This document shows, piece after piece, positions 9,988 through 18,752 of a stretch of DNA of 64,000 nucleotides; position 1 is the first letter of the stretch; every line of letters begins with the position of its first letter. Made by a program: the position numbers and the translations under genes. The notes under the pieces are model-generated. The model was not told the DNA's origin, made no database searches, and worked only from the letters and a program-made list of their open reading frames with translations. Source of the stretch: Bdellovibrionales bacterium RIFOXYD12_FULL_39_22 (lineage in GTDB: Bacteria; Bdellovibrionota; Bacteriovoracia; Bacteriovoracales; Bacteriovoracaceae); contig MEQL01000031.1 of NCBI GenBank assembly GCA_001770205.1, forward strand, positions 55,353 to 119,352. The letters run 5' to 3'.

Positions 9988-11754
9988 TTAAGCGGCCTCT
10001 TTATCGTTGTCGTTTTTTTCGTTTGTTTCAGTGGCCTTAGCAACTTTTTCAATACCGGCAATCAATTTATCATCGTTATCCGAAGCTATGTTTTTGCCAA
10101 GTGCTTGCTTTTTATTTTCGCTGTCCAGAATGTTCTTGTAGGTGACTGCCATACTGTTTCGGATTGCCACTTGGGCCGTGATGTCAATTTTTCCATTATC
10201 AATATTTCGTAAATGACTGGAAAGGAGATAAGCTTTTTTACTATCTAATCGTTCTATTATTTTGTTTCTAAGTTCATGTGAAGTATTAAATAAAACAATG
10301 GCCCAGTCTTTAATGGAATAAATACCAATTATTTGTTGTAATAGATGCGGTTCTCCATCAAAAACTTTATAAAAAGGGGGACGAATTTGTGTAAGAAATG
10401 AATCATCAGGCAAAGTTAAGTATATGTCTCTTTCAACCTCAACTTTAGCACATTGAATATACTCAATAAGGTCCTTATCTTTATGATATTGGGCCAGAGA
10501 GCTAATATCAAAACGTGGCTTTTCTCGCATTGCAAGTCTGAAAATTTCTTTGGCCTTTTCATCTAAAAGGGTAAAATTTTTTTTGTCTTGAGTTAAGAGT
10601 ATTCCCCATGCCCCCGGATATATCTTCCTGGCCAGTGGAATACCGAAAGATTTTGGCATATCAAAAAGAATAGCAAAAACTTCATCTTGCTTGAACTGTT
10701 TTAAAAAATCAGGAGCCTTGTCACTTAATCTCCAAATTTGAGTCAATAATGATCCCCAAATTCCTGGCGCGACGTTTTCTCGTATGCGAAGTAGGCGATC
10801 AAGAAGTTGAATACATCCATCGTCTAAACTTCCAGGTTCGCTAAAAACAGTATACCATACATTGTTCACACCCAGCGAAAAGATTTTACGCTGGTATTCT
10901 ATGGGAAATTCATAGAACAAGGCCCCTAGTGATTGAGGAGTTGTTTCTGCCATTTTGGCGAAAAGAATCATATCACTCAAAGTTGGAAAATTTTTATCTC
11001 TAATTAAATCTTGAATTTTTATATTGGCAATTTCTTTGAGCTTTATCGGATCTCGTAGATGAATATCTCCTGCCGCCATGCCCGGATTATTTGAAGTGGA
11101 TCTATTGGTTGCATTTACGGGTGACGGCATGTCCATCGCAGAAGAGCGTGCCCCTCCCTCATTGCCGGGAGTAGTGTAATTAGAATTGATTGTGCGAAGA
11201 GATTTTTTGAAAAAAATAGTGAAGAATATGGCCGAAAATAAAATGGTTGCTGCAAGAATGAGTTCGCCGGGTATTTTATCAAAGATGCTTTCATTGCTGC
11301 TTGTCTGCCATGTTTTTTGCACTACCTCCATTTCATCTCGAACAGGAACTAATTTGATAAAGGATAAAAGCTCCCTTTCGGTGTCTTCTACTTCTTTTAT
11401 GTTGATACTGCTTGGAATTACAATTTTTACTCTTGCTTTTTTTATTCGAGGAATTAGATTATAAATGCTAATGTTTTGATCGTCCCATTCATCTATGATT
11501 TCTTCGCCTTGAAATTCATAATAGGGAAGGGATTTTTCTCTGGAAGTATTGGAGGCAATTCTGCGAAGCGGATCAATTTCGATGGCGACGATGAAGGGTG
11601 TGTTGGGAAAGCGGCGTTGTAAAAAACTAGAAGCATCATTAATCAATTTTTCTTCTACTTCGGCAACACGAGGAAGTTTTTCGCCAGAAACTATTTGTGC
11701 GTTGGCCAAAATGGTAAAAAGGAAAACGAATAATCCTAAAAAATAATACTTCAT
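9988..11754 (-). CDS. FliF-like/FliG-C-like membrane protein in a Mot operon
   Basis: A 588-residue protein. Residues 1-19 are a signal peptide ending ILANA; 25-160 would be periplasmic; one membrane segment lies at about 163-182; the rest is cytoplasmic. Residues about 100-150 (IKKARVKIVIP, then EVEDTERELLSFIKLVPVRDE) resemble the part of FliF, the flagellar MS-ring protein, just before its second membrane helix. Residues about 455-545 fit the FliG C-terminal torque domain: FYKVFDGEPHLLQQII, KDWAIVLFNTSHELRNKI and KKAYLLSSHLRNI parallel FliG's FEDL-LDDRSIQ, ALKGA-ELREK and RAA-IL--DL. It follows motA- and motB-like genes with a 2-base gap. A FliF-FliG fusion that could act as a rotor for its own stator is my inference; no other flagellar genes are adjacent. 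Confidence 0.72.
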   Translation of the reverse strand: MKYYFLGLFVFLFTILANAQIVSGEKLPRVAEVEEKLINDASSFLQRRFPNTPFIVAIEIDPLRRIASNTSREKSLPYYEFQGEEIIDEWDDQNISIYNLIPRIKKARVKIVIPSSINIKEVEDTERELLSFIKLVPVRDEMEVVQKTWQTSSNESIFDKIPGELILAATILFSAIFFTIFFKKSLRTINSNYTTPGNEGGARSSAMDMPSPVNATNRSTSNNPGMAAGDIHLRDPIKLKEIANIKIQDLIRDKNFPTLSDMILFAKMAETTPQSLGALFYEFPIEYQRKIFSLGVNNVWYTVFSEPGSLDDGCIQLLDRLLRIRENVAPGIWGSLLTQIWRLSDKAPDFLKQFKQDEVFAILFDMPKSFGIPLARKIYPGAWGILLTQDKKNFTLLDEKAKEIFRLAMREKPRFDISSLAQYHKDKDLIEYIQCAKVEVERDIYLTLPDDSFLTQIRPPFYKVFDGEPHLLQQIIGIYSIKDWAIVLFNTSHELRNKIIERLDSKKAYLLSSHLRNIDNGKIDITAQVAIRNSMAVTYKNILDSENKKQALGKNIASDNDDKLIAGIEKVAKATETNEKNDNDKEAA

Positions 11755-11756
11755 AT

Positions 11757-12470
11757 TTAATCCTTCTGTGTGTCTGGGCCAATTACTAATAATATTTTAC
11801 GATCAAAAGCATCCCACTTTTCCTTAATTGCAGGATCTGTTGACAATTCTCGTGAGGCAATAGTTCGTTGTATTGCTTTACTGACGCCGTGGCCGGCCAG
11901 TTGCATGCGATCAAGCGGAATTCCTGCCAATTGAAATACCCGCATGGTGGCAATTGAGCGGAGTGCAGATAGTTCCAGGTTATCTTTGAAGCGCCTATTT
12001 TCCTTGTACATAACTTTTTTGTTATCAGTGAATGCACGAATGGAAAGAATATATTGTCCTGCGAAAGGCAAATAGATGTTAGCAAATTTAGCAAGTAATA
12101 CGGAAACATCCTTTTTTGGATCAATTCCGCCTATTTCAAAAAAAGAGATGTTGGGAAATTCAACAATGATTTGTTCGTCGACATTATGAATTTTTGTATT
12201 CAATTCTTTGAGTTCTGCTTTTATTTCGGGATTTATTTTATTACCGAGTGAAAGTTGCCCCTTAGGATATAGTTCGACACTGTTTAGATCTCGTAAGTTC
12301 ATCATTAAGGTTTGATTGAGCTGTGCTGTTTTGTTGGCCTCAAAATCGACGGTAAAAAACAAGACAAAAAAACTTAGAAGTAGCGTAATCATGTCCCCAT
12401 AGCTAACGGCCCAGGAACCATCAGTATCAACATATTCATTATCTTGTATCTGCTTTTTATTTTTTATCAT
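11757..12470 (-). CDS. MotB-like stator protein (OmpA-family C-terminus)
   Basis: A 237-residue protein. The single N-terminal membrane segment contains the MotB signature WAVSYGDMITLLLSFF, and D26 corresponds to the proton- or ion-carrying aspartate of MotB. The C-terminal half (about 125-230) is OmpA/MotB peptidoglycan-binding-like: ILSIRAFTDN, LSALRSIATMRVFQLAGI, LAGHG. It is shorter than typical MotB (about 260-310 residues). Its start overlaps the motA-like stop by four bases and its stop is 2 bases before the FliF/FliG-like gene, so the three should be translated from one message. This pair is quite different in sequence from the stator pair at 22777-24402. Confidence 0.88.
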   Translation of the reverse strand: MIKNKKQIQDNEYVDTDGSWAVSYGDMITLLLSFFVLFFTVDFEANKTAQLNQTLMMNLRDLNSVELYPKGQLSLGNKINPEIKAELKELNTKIHNVDEQIIVEFPNISFFEIGGIDPKKDVSVLLAKFANIYLPFAGQYILSIRAFTDNKKVMYKENRRFKDNLELSALRSIATMRVFQLAGIPLDRMQLAGHGVSKAIQRTIASRELSTDPAIKEKWDAFDRKILLVIGPDTQKD

Positions 12471-13264
12471 GCGGCCAGCTCTTCGTTGATGCCTGTTTCT
12501 TGAGTTGTTATTATGTTTATTTGATCCTCCTCTTCTAAAAATGAGTTAAGTTGTTCTTGGGCCTCAAGAAGATTTGTATTATCGGCCAGAAGCATAATTG
12601 ACTCTATTCCGATACTGGACAGCTCCAAATCATGCTTCATATCTTGATGGACTGCTTCTCCTACGGGGTTTACAAAAAGATTAGCAATGATTAACCCATA
12701 AAAAGTAGCTACAAGAGCGATGGCCATTCGGATGCCTGTTTCTTTTGGACTAACGCCGTCGGAGACTCCTCGCATTAGATGGATGAGCCCCAAGACAGTT
12801 CCAGTTAGTCCAAAGGCCGGGGGATATTTAGAAAGTCCACGCAACCAATTCGCAACTAGTTCAACTCTTTTCCTGTGAGTTAAAATTCTATCTAGTAACA
12901 TCTCCTGAACTTTATCTCTATTAAACCCCAAATCCAGAAGCTCAACGCCATCTTTTAGTATTTTGTTTTCTATCTTTGTTTTATCCAGTTTGGTGATTGT
13001 AGAATTATTATGGCCTACGATTTGAATGCAAAGATTTACAAATTCTTTTTTAGTTTTTTTTACGGCAAAGATAGAACTTAGAAGTGTTTTTAATGCTAAA
13101 ATTTTCTTCGTTTTAGGAAAGGTTATAATGGCGACGGAAATTGTTCCCGCCCAGACGACACTAAGTGCAACAAAATCATAATAGTTGCTATAGGTTTGAC
13201 CCAAGTGTTTTATTGCAAAGAAATACCCGACATTTGCTATGATCAGTCCGATTAAAAGTCCCAT
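12467..13264 (-). CDS. MotA-like stator protein
   Basis: A 265-residue inner-membrane protein. Membrane segments are visible at about 2-20, 31-48, 148-167 and 180-198, with a cytoplasmic loop between the second and third, as in MotA. The MotA/TolQ/ExbB signature is clear in PPAFGLTGTVLGLIHLM and MAIALVATFYGLIIAN. It should form an ion channel with the MotB-like protein next to it. A GGAGAAAG ribosome binding site lies upstream of the ATG. It is the first gene of the three-gene operon. ExbB/TolQ or Zorya-type channels are alternatives, but the length and loop layout fit MotA best. Confidence 0.88.
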   Translation of the reverse strand: MGLLIGLIIANVGYFFAIKHLGQTYSNYYDFVALSVVWAGTISVAIITFPKTKKILALKTLLSSIFAVKKTKKEFVNLCIQIVGHNNSTITKLDKTKIENKILKDGVELLDLGFNRDKVQEMLLDRILTHRKRVELVANWLRGLSKYPPAFGLTGTVLGLIHLMRGVSDGVSPKETGIRMAIALVATFYGLIIANLFVNPVGEAVHQDMKHDLELSSIGIESIMLLADNTNLLEAQEQLNSFLEEEDQINIITTQETGINEELAA

Positions 13265-13575
13265 AAATCTTTCTCCATCGTTATAAAAAAAACCAGTTGA
13301 TCCGTCGCATGTTTCGGTATCGGGGAATGAAATCTTAAGGATATTCCCTTTAATTTATTTAATTAAAACAAACCAAACTTGTCAGGCTTGTTCCTGAGTA
13401 TTTTATTAATTCATAAGAATTTGATTAACTTAATTTGAAATTAAAATCTCCGAGTTATTTGGTTTGTGGCAATCTTCAAAATTACGTTCTTGCATAATCC
13501 GTCACTTAGAGGGGATAATATAAATGAACTTGTGAAAAAATATATCATCACCAGAATGTTTGTGAGAGAGTCAAA
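13265..13575. other. Divergent intergenic region between the Mot-like operon and a REC/HD-GYP gene
   Basis: About 310 bases, strongly AT-rich, which must hold the promoters of both divergent units. I see TTGCAT then GATAAT with an 18-base gap on the plus strand near 13490-13520, a weak match to a housekeeping promoter. I found no clear sigma-54 or sigma-28 element and no gene. Confidence 0.35.
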
Positions 13576-14928
13576 ATGGGATTACTTAAATCCAAAAAAA
13601 TCTTATTTATTGATAATTTTTGCTTTGATCGTGACATTATACTTACGGTCATTGAATCACAATTTGAAAATCAAATAGTAGAAGTTGATAGCGGGGAAGA
13701 GGCAATAAAAATTTTAACAAATGACTCTGAGTTTGCTCTCATCATTTGTGATTTCGGATTTAGTGATGCTGGCGAAAATGCTTTTTACTCATTTTTAAAG
13801 AAACAGGGAAATAAAGTTTCTGTGATTTTGATCAATAATAGTGATATCGGAAACTATTCAGAATTTTCTAATTTCTATAAAGACAACGCATTAAATGACT
13901 CCTTTAGTCGTCCAATTATGGAAAGAGATATTATCGACAAAGTTACTCTTGCCCTTGGATTAAATGTTTCTGCAGAGGCTGGTGCTAAAAAATATTTTAA
14001 AGTCAATATTGCCAGATTCATCGAGGTTAATAGCAATAAAATGGATATCTTTATCAAATTATCGGAGGATAAATTCATAAAGGTAGTTGATAAAAACAAT
14101 GAATATGACAAAGGAGCAATTGCAAAATATTTAAATAGAAATATTACCTTCTTCTATTTAACCAACGAGGGACTTGTTAGTTATTTGGCTCAGGTTGCCG
14201 CATATTCAGCGGCCGGAGCTATTGGGCAATTGGATATTGATATGGATTTGCAACTTACTTCGGTTGAGCAGATTCACGAATGTGTTCAGGCCCTTGGAAT
14301 TAATGAGAGTACAGTCAAATTGGCCACAAGCGTAGTTGCCCTTGCGCTTGTTACTATCGAGAGTAATAAAAAGTTGGAGTATGTTTATAAACTTTTAAAA
14401 TCAGGAACGAATTATATTTCTTTGCATGCACAGCTAACTTCTTATATCGCTTGTTCACTTGCAAGTAAGATGGAGTGGGGAACAACTCCTGTTTTGAATA
14501 GCCTAACCTTTGCTGCGCTTTTTCAGAATATTTCACTAAGCAACTCAAAGCATGCAATGATTCAAAATATAGACAGTGACACTTTTAAAAATATTTCGGA
14601 AGATGAACAGAGACTGATTAGAAATCATGTGTTTAAATCGGTAGAAATGCTACAAGATTTGCCCAAATTTAATGAAGATGCTCATAAGGCAATAATTAAT
14701 CATCATGAACGGCCCAACGGAAAAGGTTTTCCGCGCGGTTTGATGGCCGCACAGATTCCACCGCTGTGCTGTGTTTTTATTTTGGCATCACAATTTGCGC
14801 ATGAACTAATTGTAAGAGGATCTTCTCGAGATAAAATCCAGTCGATTATTAATGATTTTGAAAAAATATATAGTCATGGAAACTTTGATCGACCATTTTA
14901 TGAATTCAAAAAAATGTTCTATGAATGA
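13576..14928 (+). CDS. Degenerate receiver plus degenerate HD-GYP/HDOD-type domain protein
   Basis: A 450-residue protein. Residues 1-125 are receiver-like (KILFIDNF; IICDFGF keeps the phospho-acceptor Asp). A linker domain (about 140-210) matches that of the protein at 18753-20153. The C-terminal half aligns with HD-GYP phosphodiesterases and keeps NHHERPNGKGFPRGL, the GYP-region loop. The metal-binding HD pair is lost: where the paralogue has LHDIGK this protein reads ALFQNISL. It is therefore probably a non-catalytic sensor or binding protein. A GAGAGAG ribosome binding site precedes the ATG. It is transcribed away from the Mot-like operon. Confidence 0.82.
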   Translation: MGLLKSKKILFIDNFCFDRDIILTVIESQFENQIVEVDSGEEAIKILTNDSEFALIICDFGFSDAGENAFYSFLKKQGNKVSVILINNSDIGNYSEFSNFYKDNALNDSFSRPIMERDIIDKVTLALGLNVSAEAGAKKYFKVNIARFIEVNSNKMDIFIKLSEDKFIKVVDKNNEYDKGAIAKYLNRNITFFYLTNEGLVSYLAQVAAYSAAGAIGQLDIDMDLQLTSVEQIHECVQALGINESTVKLATSVVALALVTIESNKKLEYVYKLLKSGTNYISLHAQLTSYIACSLASKMEWGTTPVLNSLTFAALFQNISLSNSKHAMIQNIDSDTFKNISEDEQRLIRNHVFKSVEMLQDLPKFNEDAHKAIINHHERPNGKGFPRGLMAAQIPPLCCVFILASQFAHELIVRGSSRDKIQSIINDFEKIYSHGNFDRPFYEFKKMFYE

Positions 14929-14973
14929 AAAAGTTCTATTGCTAATGATCGAGCGGTGATTACAACATAAAGG

Positions 14974-16980
14974 TTACTCAATGATTGCTATCGAGGCCGG
15001 TGTTCGCTCACTAGTTTCTCTACGATAGTTATCAACAATCCCCAGGCCATCAAAGGTTCCTTCGCTGAAGTAATTTACAAAACTGCCATGATTGTTGGCC
15101 TGGACTCCATTAACAGAACCATTAAAAAAAACATTATTAGCTCCAAAAAGTTTTTTTAGCAATTCTTTCGAATCGCTTGTCTTATTGAAGGAGATAAGAA
15201 AATTCTTTAGAGGAAAGAGTGCTATCTCATGATATTTTTTAATGTAACTAACATATTTTCGATAATCATCGCGTACATTATCAAAGCACTTGTGGGCACG
15301 GGCCTTGCTTATAAATTGATACCAGCGATAATCGTGATCGAGATGACAGGCAACAGAAATAATTTCTTCGGCATTATCGCTGGAGAGTTTATTAAAATGA
15401 ATCATTCCATCGCGATTGATTCTGGCAACAGTGGCCAGGCGAAGTGGCCCGACTAATTTTTCTTGGTCGATAGAGCTTATAACTTCCGGGGAAATAGTTG
15501 TAAATTTCTTGGCAAAAGCAACGGCGTAATCTTTATAGCGTTCATAAATTATCCCGGTGGTTTTATAAGTTTGAAATTCATTACTAATTGTTAAAGACAG
15601 TTTGTCCTCAGAATCGACAACGGGGCCACCATCGCGTATTTGACGAATATCTGCATACTCCATTTGAATATTTCTAATGCGCGAAATTTTATGCCGGAGA
15701 AAAAGTTCACCACCTAAGAAGTTTTTTGAGAAACCATTAAGAATGGTTTCCAAAGTTCCATCTACATATTTTACGCTTTCATAATATAATTTAAAAAAAG
15801 TTTTTGCGATGCCGTTTTTGCTAATTACAATTTGCTCACTGCTTTTTTGCCCCTGTGCCCCCCAGAAAAAGAGACGAAATTTGGATTGTTGATTTTCGCT
15901 TTCTCGCTCTTCTTGTGAGACAAGATAGTCTGCAATGGCCGAAGAACTCACACTATTTAGCGAGAGAAGATCGGTTATGGTATTAGAAAGTTTTTCATTT
16001 GATTCTAAATTTTCCAGATCTTCGCTGGTAAAGCTCAGAAATGTCTGAGTTCCATGTAAGTAGCTATAGGAGTACTCGTAAGAAAGAATAGTTAGTCGTA
16101 GTAGATTGTAAAAGTCTACTTCAAAAGAAATGTCAGCGTTGACGATTTTCTCTGCAACTTTTTCCACTGACAGGCGTAGTATTTCACCTTCGGCCGGATT
16201 GTCTTCGGGGCCTAGTGCTTGAATGGATACTGAAGACAATTTTTTCTTATGAACTAATATTCCGGCCACCACATCAATTCCAGATCCTAAAGGGGCCATG
16301 GCGCCACTTCCTGCACGGGTGCAGATAAAATCCTCTTTGACGATGTAGTCATACTCATCAAGATAAAGAATCTCTTCTGTGCTAAATTTAGTAAAGGACA
16401 TAAAGAGTTTATTAAAATCCTGCGTTAACCCATCTTCATAACTACTAGCAACGTGAATATAGCGATATTCGCGCTTAAAAGTTATTCCAGCAAAGGCCAA
16501 AAGTGTTGAGCGCGAAATGTCGATTACTCCCTCCTCTTTCAAATTGCTAAGATAGGAAAAAGCATCAACATTTAAAATAAAGCGATCGGTAACGAGCCAT
16601 CTGTTATCGTCAAATAGATCAGGCGCAAGAGAGCGATCTATTCCGATATTGATGCTACCCATGGGCCTTTGCCAGCTAAAACCCGAGCCGTTATATTTTC
16701 CCAGATTGAATTCATAATTTTTTTTCAAAACAGAGGCGGCCTGTTGACTGCCAATTTCTTCGTAGCGCGGATAGAGATACTCAAAAATATTTTCAAACAC
16801 ACTTTTGTGCTGCTCTAGTGAAGCAGGCGGCATTTGCTCTTTGCTTTTTGTATTAGTGCTAGCGTTTTGTAATTTAAAATTGGTAAAAGAGATCTCTTCT
16901 GCGGAAGAGCAGTTGGAGAGAAAAAGTATTATAACAACTAAAATGGCCAGGATACTGCCGTCAGATAGTCGAGAACTCAT
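14974..16980 (-). CDS. Hypothetical lipoprotein, 668 residues
   Basis: The N-terminus (residues 1-24, hydrophobic core LAILVVIILFL followed by SNC) is a lipoprotein signal peptide, so the protein should be anchored in the envelope. I see no recognisable catalytic motif or repeat in the rest. It is a monocistronic minus-strand gene, 46 bases from the end of the upstream plus-strand gene and divergent from the PAS histidine kinase across 287 bases. Its codon use, including many GGCC sites, is like its neighbours, so it looks native. Confidence 0.75.
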   Translation of the reverse strand: MSSRLSDGSILAILVVIILFLSNCSSAEEISFTNFKLQNASTNTKSKEQMPPASLEQHKSVFENIFEYLYPRYEEIGSQQAASVLKKNYEFNLGKYNGSGFSWQRPMGSINIGIDRSLAPDLFDDNRWLVTDRFILNVDAFSYLSNLKEEGVIDISRSTLLAFAGITFKREYRYIHVASSYEDGLTQDFNKLFMSFTKFSTEEILYLDEYDYIVKEDFICTRAGSGAMAPLGSGIDVVAGILVHKKKLSSVSIQALGPEDNPAEGEILRLSVEKVAEKIVNADISFEVDFYNLLRLTILSYEYSYSYLHGTQTFLSFTSEDLENLESNEKLSNTITDLLSLNSVSSSAIADYLVSQEERESENQQSKFRLFFWGAQGQKSSEQIVISKNGIAKTFFKLYYESVKYVDGTLETILNGFSKNFLGGELFLRHKISRIRNIQMEYADIRQIRDGGPVVDSEDKLSLTISNEFQTYKTTGIIYERYKDYAVAFAKKFTTISPEVISSIDQEKLVGPLRLATVARINRDGMIHFNKLSSDNAEEIISVACHLDHDYRWYQFISKARAHKCFDNVRDDYRKYVSYIKKYHEIALFPLKNFLISFNKTSDSKELLKKLFGANNVFFNGSVNGVQANNHGSFVNYFSEGTFDGLGIVDNYRRETSERTPASIAIIE

Positions 16981-17216
16981 AGAGGCCCCCGTGATGAAAC
17001 GATAAATTTTTATCTGGTTGGAGTCTTGGCACGAACTTACATGCTGAGGGAGGAAACGTCCTGCGTTGCGTCAGAGTCAATATTAGTATAGTGGAATGGT
17101 TGGTTTTTGTCAAAAAAGGTAGGTAATTTATTAATATTACATGTTCTTTGGGAAAAGAGAGAAGAATATTCCATCGTGAATATTAATTGTGTGGGTGTTA
17201 GAATTTACTTTGATCC

Positions 17217-17222
17217 TATAAT
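17217..17222 (+). promoter_or_regulatory. Possible -10 element for the PAS kinase operon
   Basis: A perfect TATAAT lies 46 bases before the GTG start of the kinase gene. No good -35 sits at 16-18 bases, so it would need an activator or be weak. Confidence 0.3.
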
Positions 17223-17267
17223 TTTTATGAATGAATAATTATAAATGAATAATACAGAGGTGGCACG

Positions 17268-18740
17268 GTGAGTAGTGACGAACGATATAAATTTTTAATG
17301 CAGATTTTTGAGGCCATCGATCACCCCTTCTATGTTATAAATGCGAAAAATTATGAAGTAGAAATGGCAAATAGTGCCGCAGGAGTATTATCTCCGGGAA
17401 TTAAATGTTACCAGTTAACTCACCGGCAAGATACTCCCTGCTCAACTCGAAACGATCCCTGTGTAATAGAAAAAATTATTGCTAGCAAGAAACCGATGAT
17501 TGCGCATCACACTCATTACGGTGCTGATGGAAAAGAGCGCAAAGTAGAGTTACATGGTTTTCCCATTTTAGATTCCCACCACGAGGTTTCGTTGGTGGTC
17601 GAATACGCCATAGACGTAACGGAAGCAGTTTTATCCAAACAAGATCTTATCGCCAAGTCTCAGATGTTGCGAGAGACTTTTGAAAATGCCCCAGATGCCA
17701 TTGTTTGGATAGATGTATTTTCCGCCGAAATAATCAATTGCAATCACGCGGCCTGTCGCTTATTGGAGCAGGGCCTGGATGAAATTATTAATCGAGATTT
17801 TCATTTTATGTTCCCAGAAAATCGTCAAGATATATACCGGCCAATTTTTAACGAGATGTTGGAAAAAAACATGAAAGAGGTAGAGGTCGAGATAGTGACT
17901 TCTGGGGGGGAGATAAAATATTGCAGCATGAGTACGGCCGTAATAATGTTGCAAGGCAAACTTATTTTTCAAGGAATTATTCGTGATAACACAGAGAAAA
18001 AGAAGGCCGAAAAAGAAAAAGAAGTTTTTAATCAAAAAATTTATGTTGCATCTAAAATGGCATCCCTTGGTGAGCTGGCCTCGGGAGTTGGACATGAAAT
18101 AAATAATCCACTTACCGTCTTGAAGGGATACAATAAAGTCATTGCCGGGAAGCTAGAGAAAAGGGGAGTAGAGGCTGATGAAGTTTTAAAAATTGTTAAA
18201 GTCCAGGGAGAGATGATTGAACGGATCGCTGAAATTGTAAATACGCTGAGAGGATATTCTCACGCTAACGAGGGAGCTCCCACAAGAGTTAGCATAGCGA
18301 TGGCCGTCGATGGTGCCGTGAAGTTATTAAAAAATATCTACCAAAAAGAGAATGTGCAAATTGAACTAGGTGAGATAAGTAAAAAAATAGAAGTAATGGG
18401 GCATCAGGGGAAAATTCAGCAAATTATTGTTAATCTGCTATCTAATGCCAAAGATGCCATATTGGAAAAGGGGCCGTCGGGAAAAACAAAAATAGAGGTT
18501 GTACTCAAAGGGGAGCGGGTTTGGGTAGTGGTAACAGATAGTGGAAAGGGTGTTTCTCAAGAAGATCGAAAAAAAATCTTTGACTCCTTTTATACTACTA
18601 AGCCCAAAGGAAAGGGAACTGGATTGGGTTTATCTATCTCGGCAGATTTGGCCCATCAGATGAGTGGGAAGTTGTTTTTAAATGAGAAGCATGAAGGGAG
18701 TGGCGCACAATTTATTTTGGAATTTCCACTAATGAGATAG
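17268..18740 (+). CDS. PAS-domain sensor histidine kinase
   Basis: A 490-residue soluble kinase beginning at GTG 17268 behind GAGGTGG. Two PAS-like domains occupy about 8-120 and 130-245. The dimerisation helix has the H-box ASGVGHEINNPL with phospho-acceptor H276. The ATPase domain shows the N-box VNLLSNAKDAI, DSGKGV, the F-box FDSFYTTK and GKGTGLGLSI. With no membrane segment, it should sense a cytoplasmic signal. The next genes are a REC/HD-GYP protein 12 bases on, a REC/PilZ-like protein (overlap) and a CheY-like protein (11 bases), so its phosphotransfer partners are probably in this operon. Confidence 0.93.
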   Translation: MSSDERYKFLMQIFEAIDHPFYVINAKNYEVEMANSAAGVLSPGIKCYQLTHRQDTPCSTRNDPCVIEKIIASKKPMIAHHTHYGADGKERKVELHGFPILDSHHEVSLVVEYAIDVTEAVLSKQDLIAKSQMLRETFENAPDAIVWIDVFSAEIINCNHAACRLLEQGLDEIINRDFHFMFPENRQDIYRPIFNEMLEKNMKEVEVEIVTSGGEIKYCSMSTAVIMLQGKLIFQGIIRDNTEKKKAEKEKEVFNQKIYVASKMASLGELASGVGHEINNPLTVLKGYNKVIAGKLEKRGVEADEVLKIVKVQGEMIERIAEIVNTLRGYSHANEGAPTRVSIAMAVDGAVKLLKNIYQKENVQIELGEISKKIEVMGHQGKIQQIIVNLLSNAKDAILEKGPSGKTKIEVVLKGERVWVVVTDSGKGVSQEDRKKIFDSFYTTKPKGKGTGLGLSISADLAHQMSGKLFLNEKHEGSGAQFILEFPLMR

Positions 18741-18752
18741 GAGTAAGTTGCT

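Noticed and set aside
9988..13264. Zorya anti-phage system, because of MotA/MotB-like genes
   Set aside because: The MotA-like protein lacks the long cytoplasmic tail of ZorA and no ZorC, ZorD or ZorE-like gene is present; the third gene looks like FliF/FliG.
13466..13678. 70-codon frame upstream of the REC/HD-GYP gene
   Set aside because: No ribosome binding site; overlaps the real gene in another frame and has low-complexity AT-rich composition.
17020..17045. TGGCACG followed by TACAT, like a sigma-54 promoter
   Set aside because: The -12 element has CA in place of GC at the required 10-base spacing from GG, so it does not fit.
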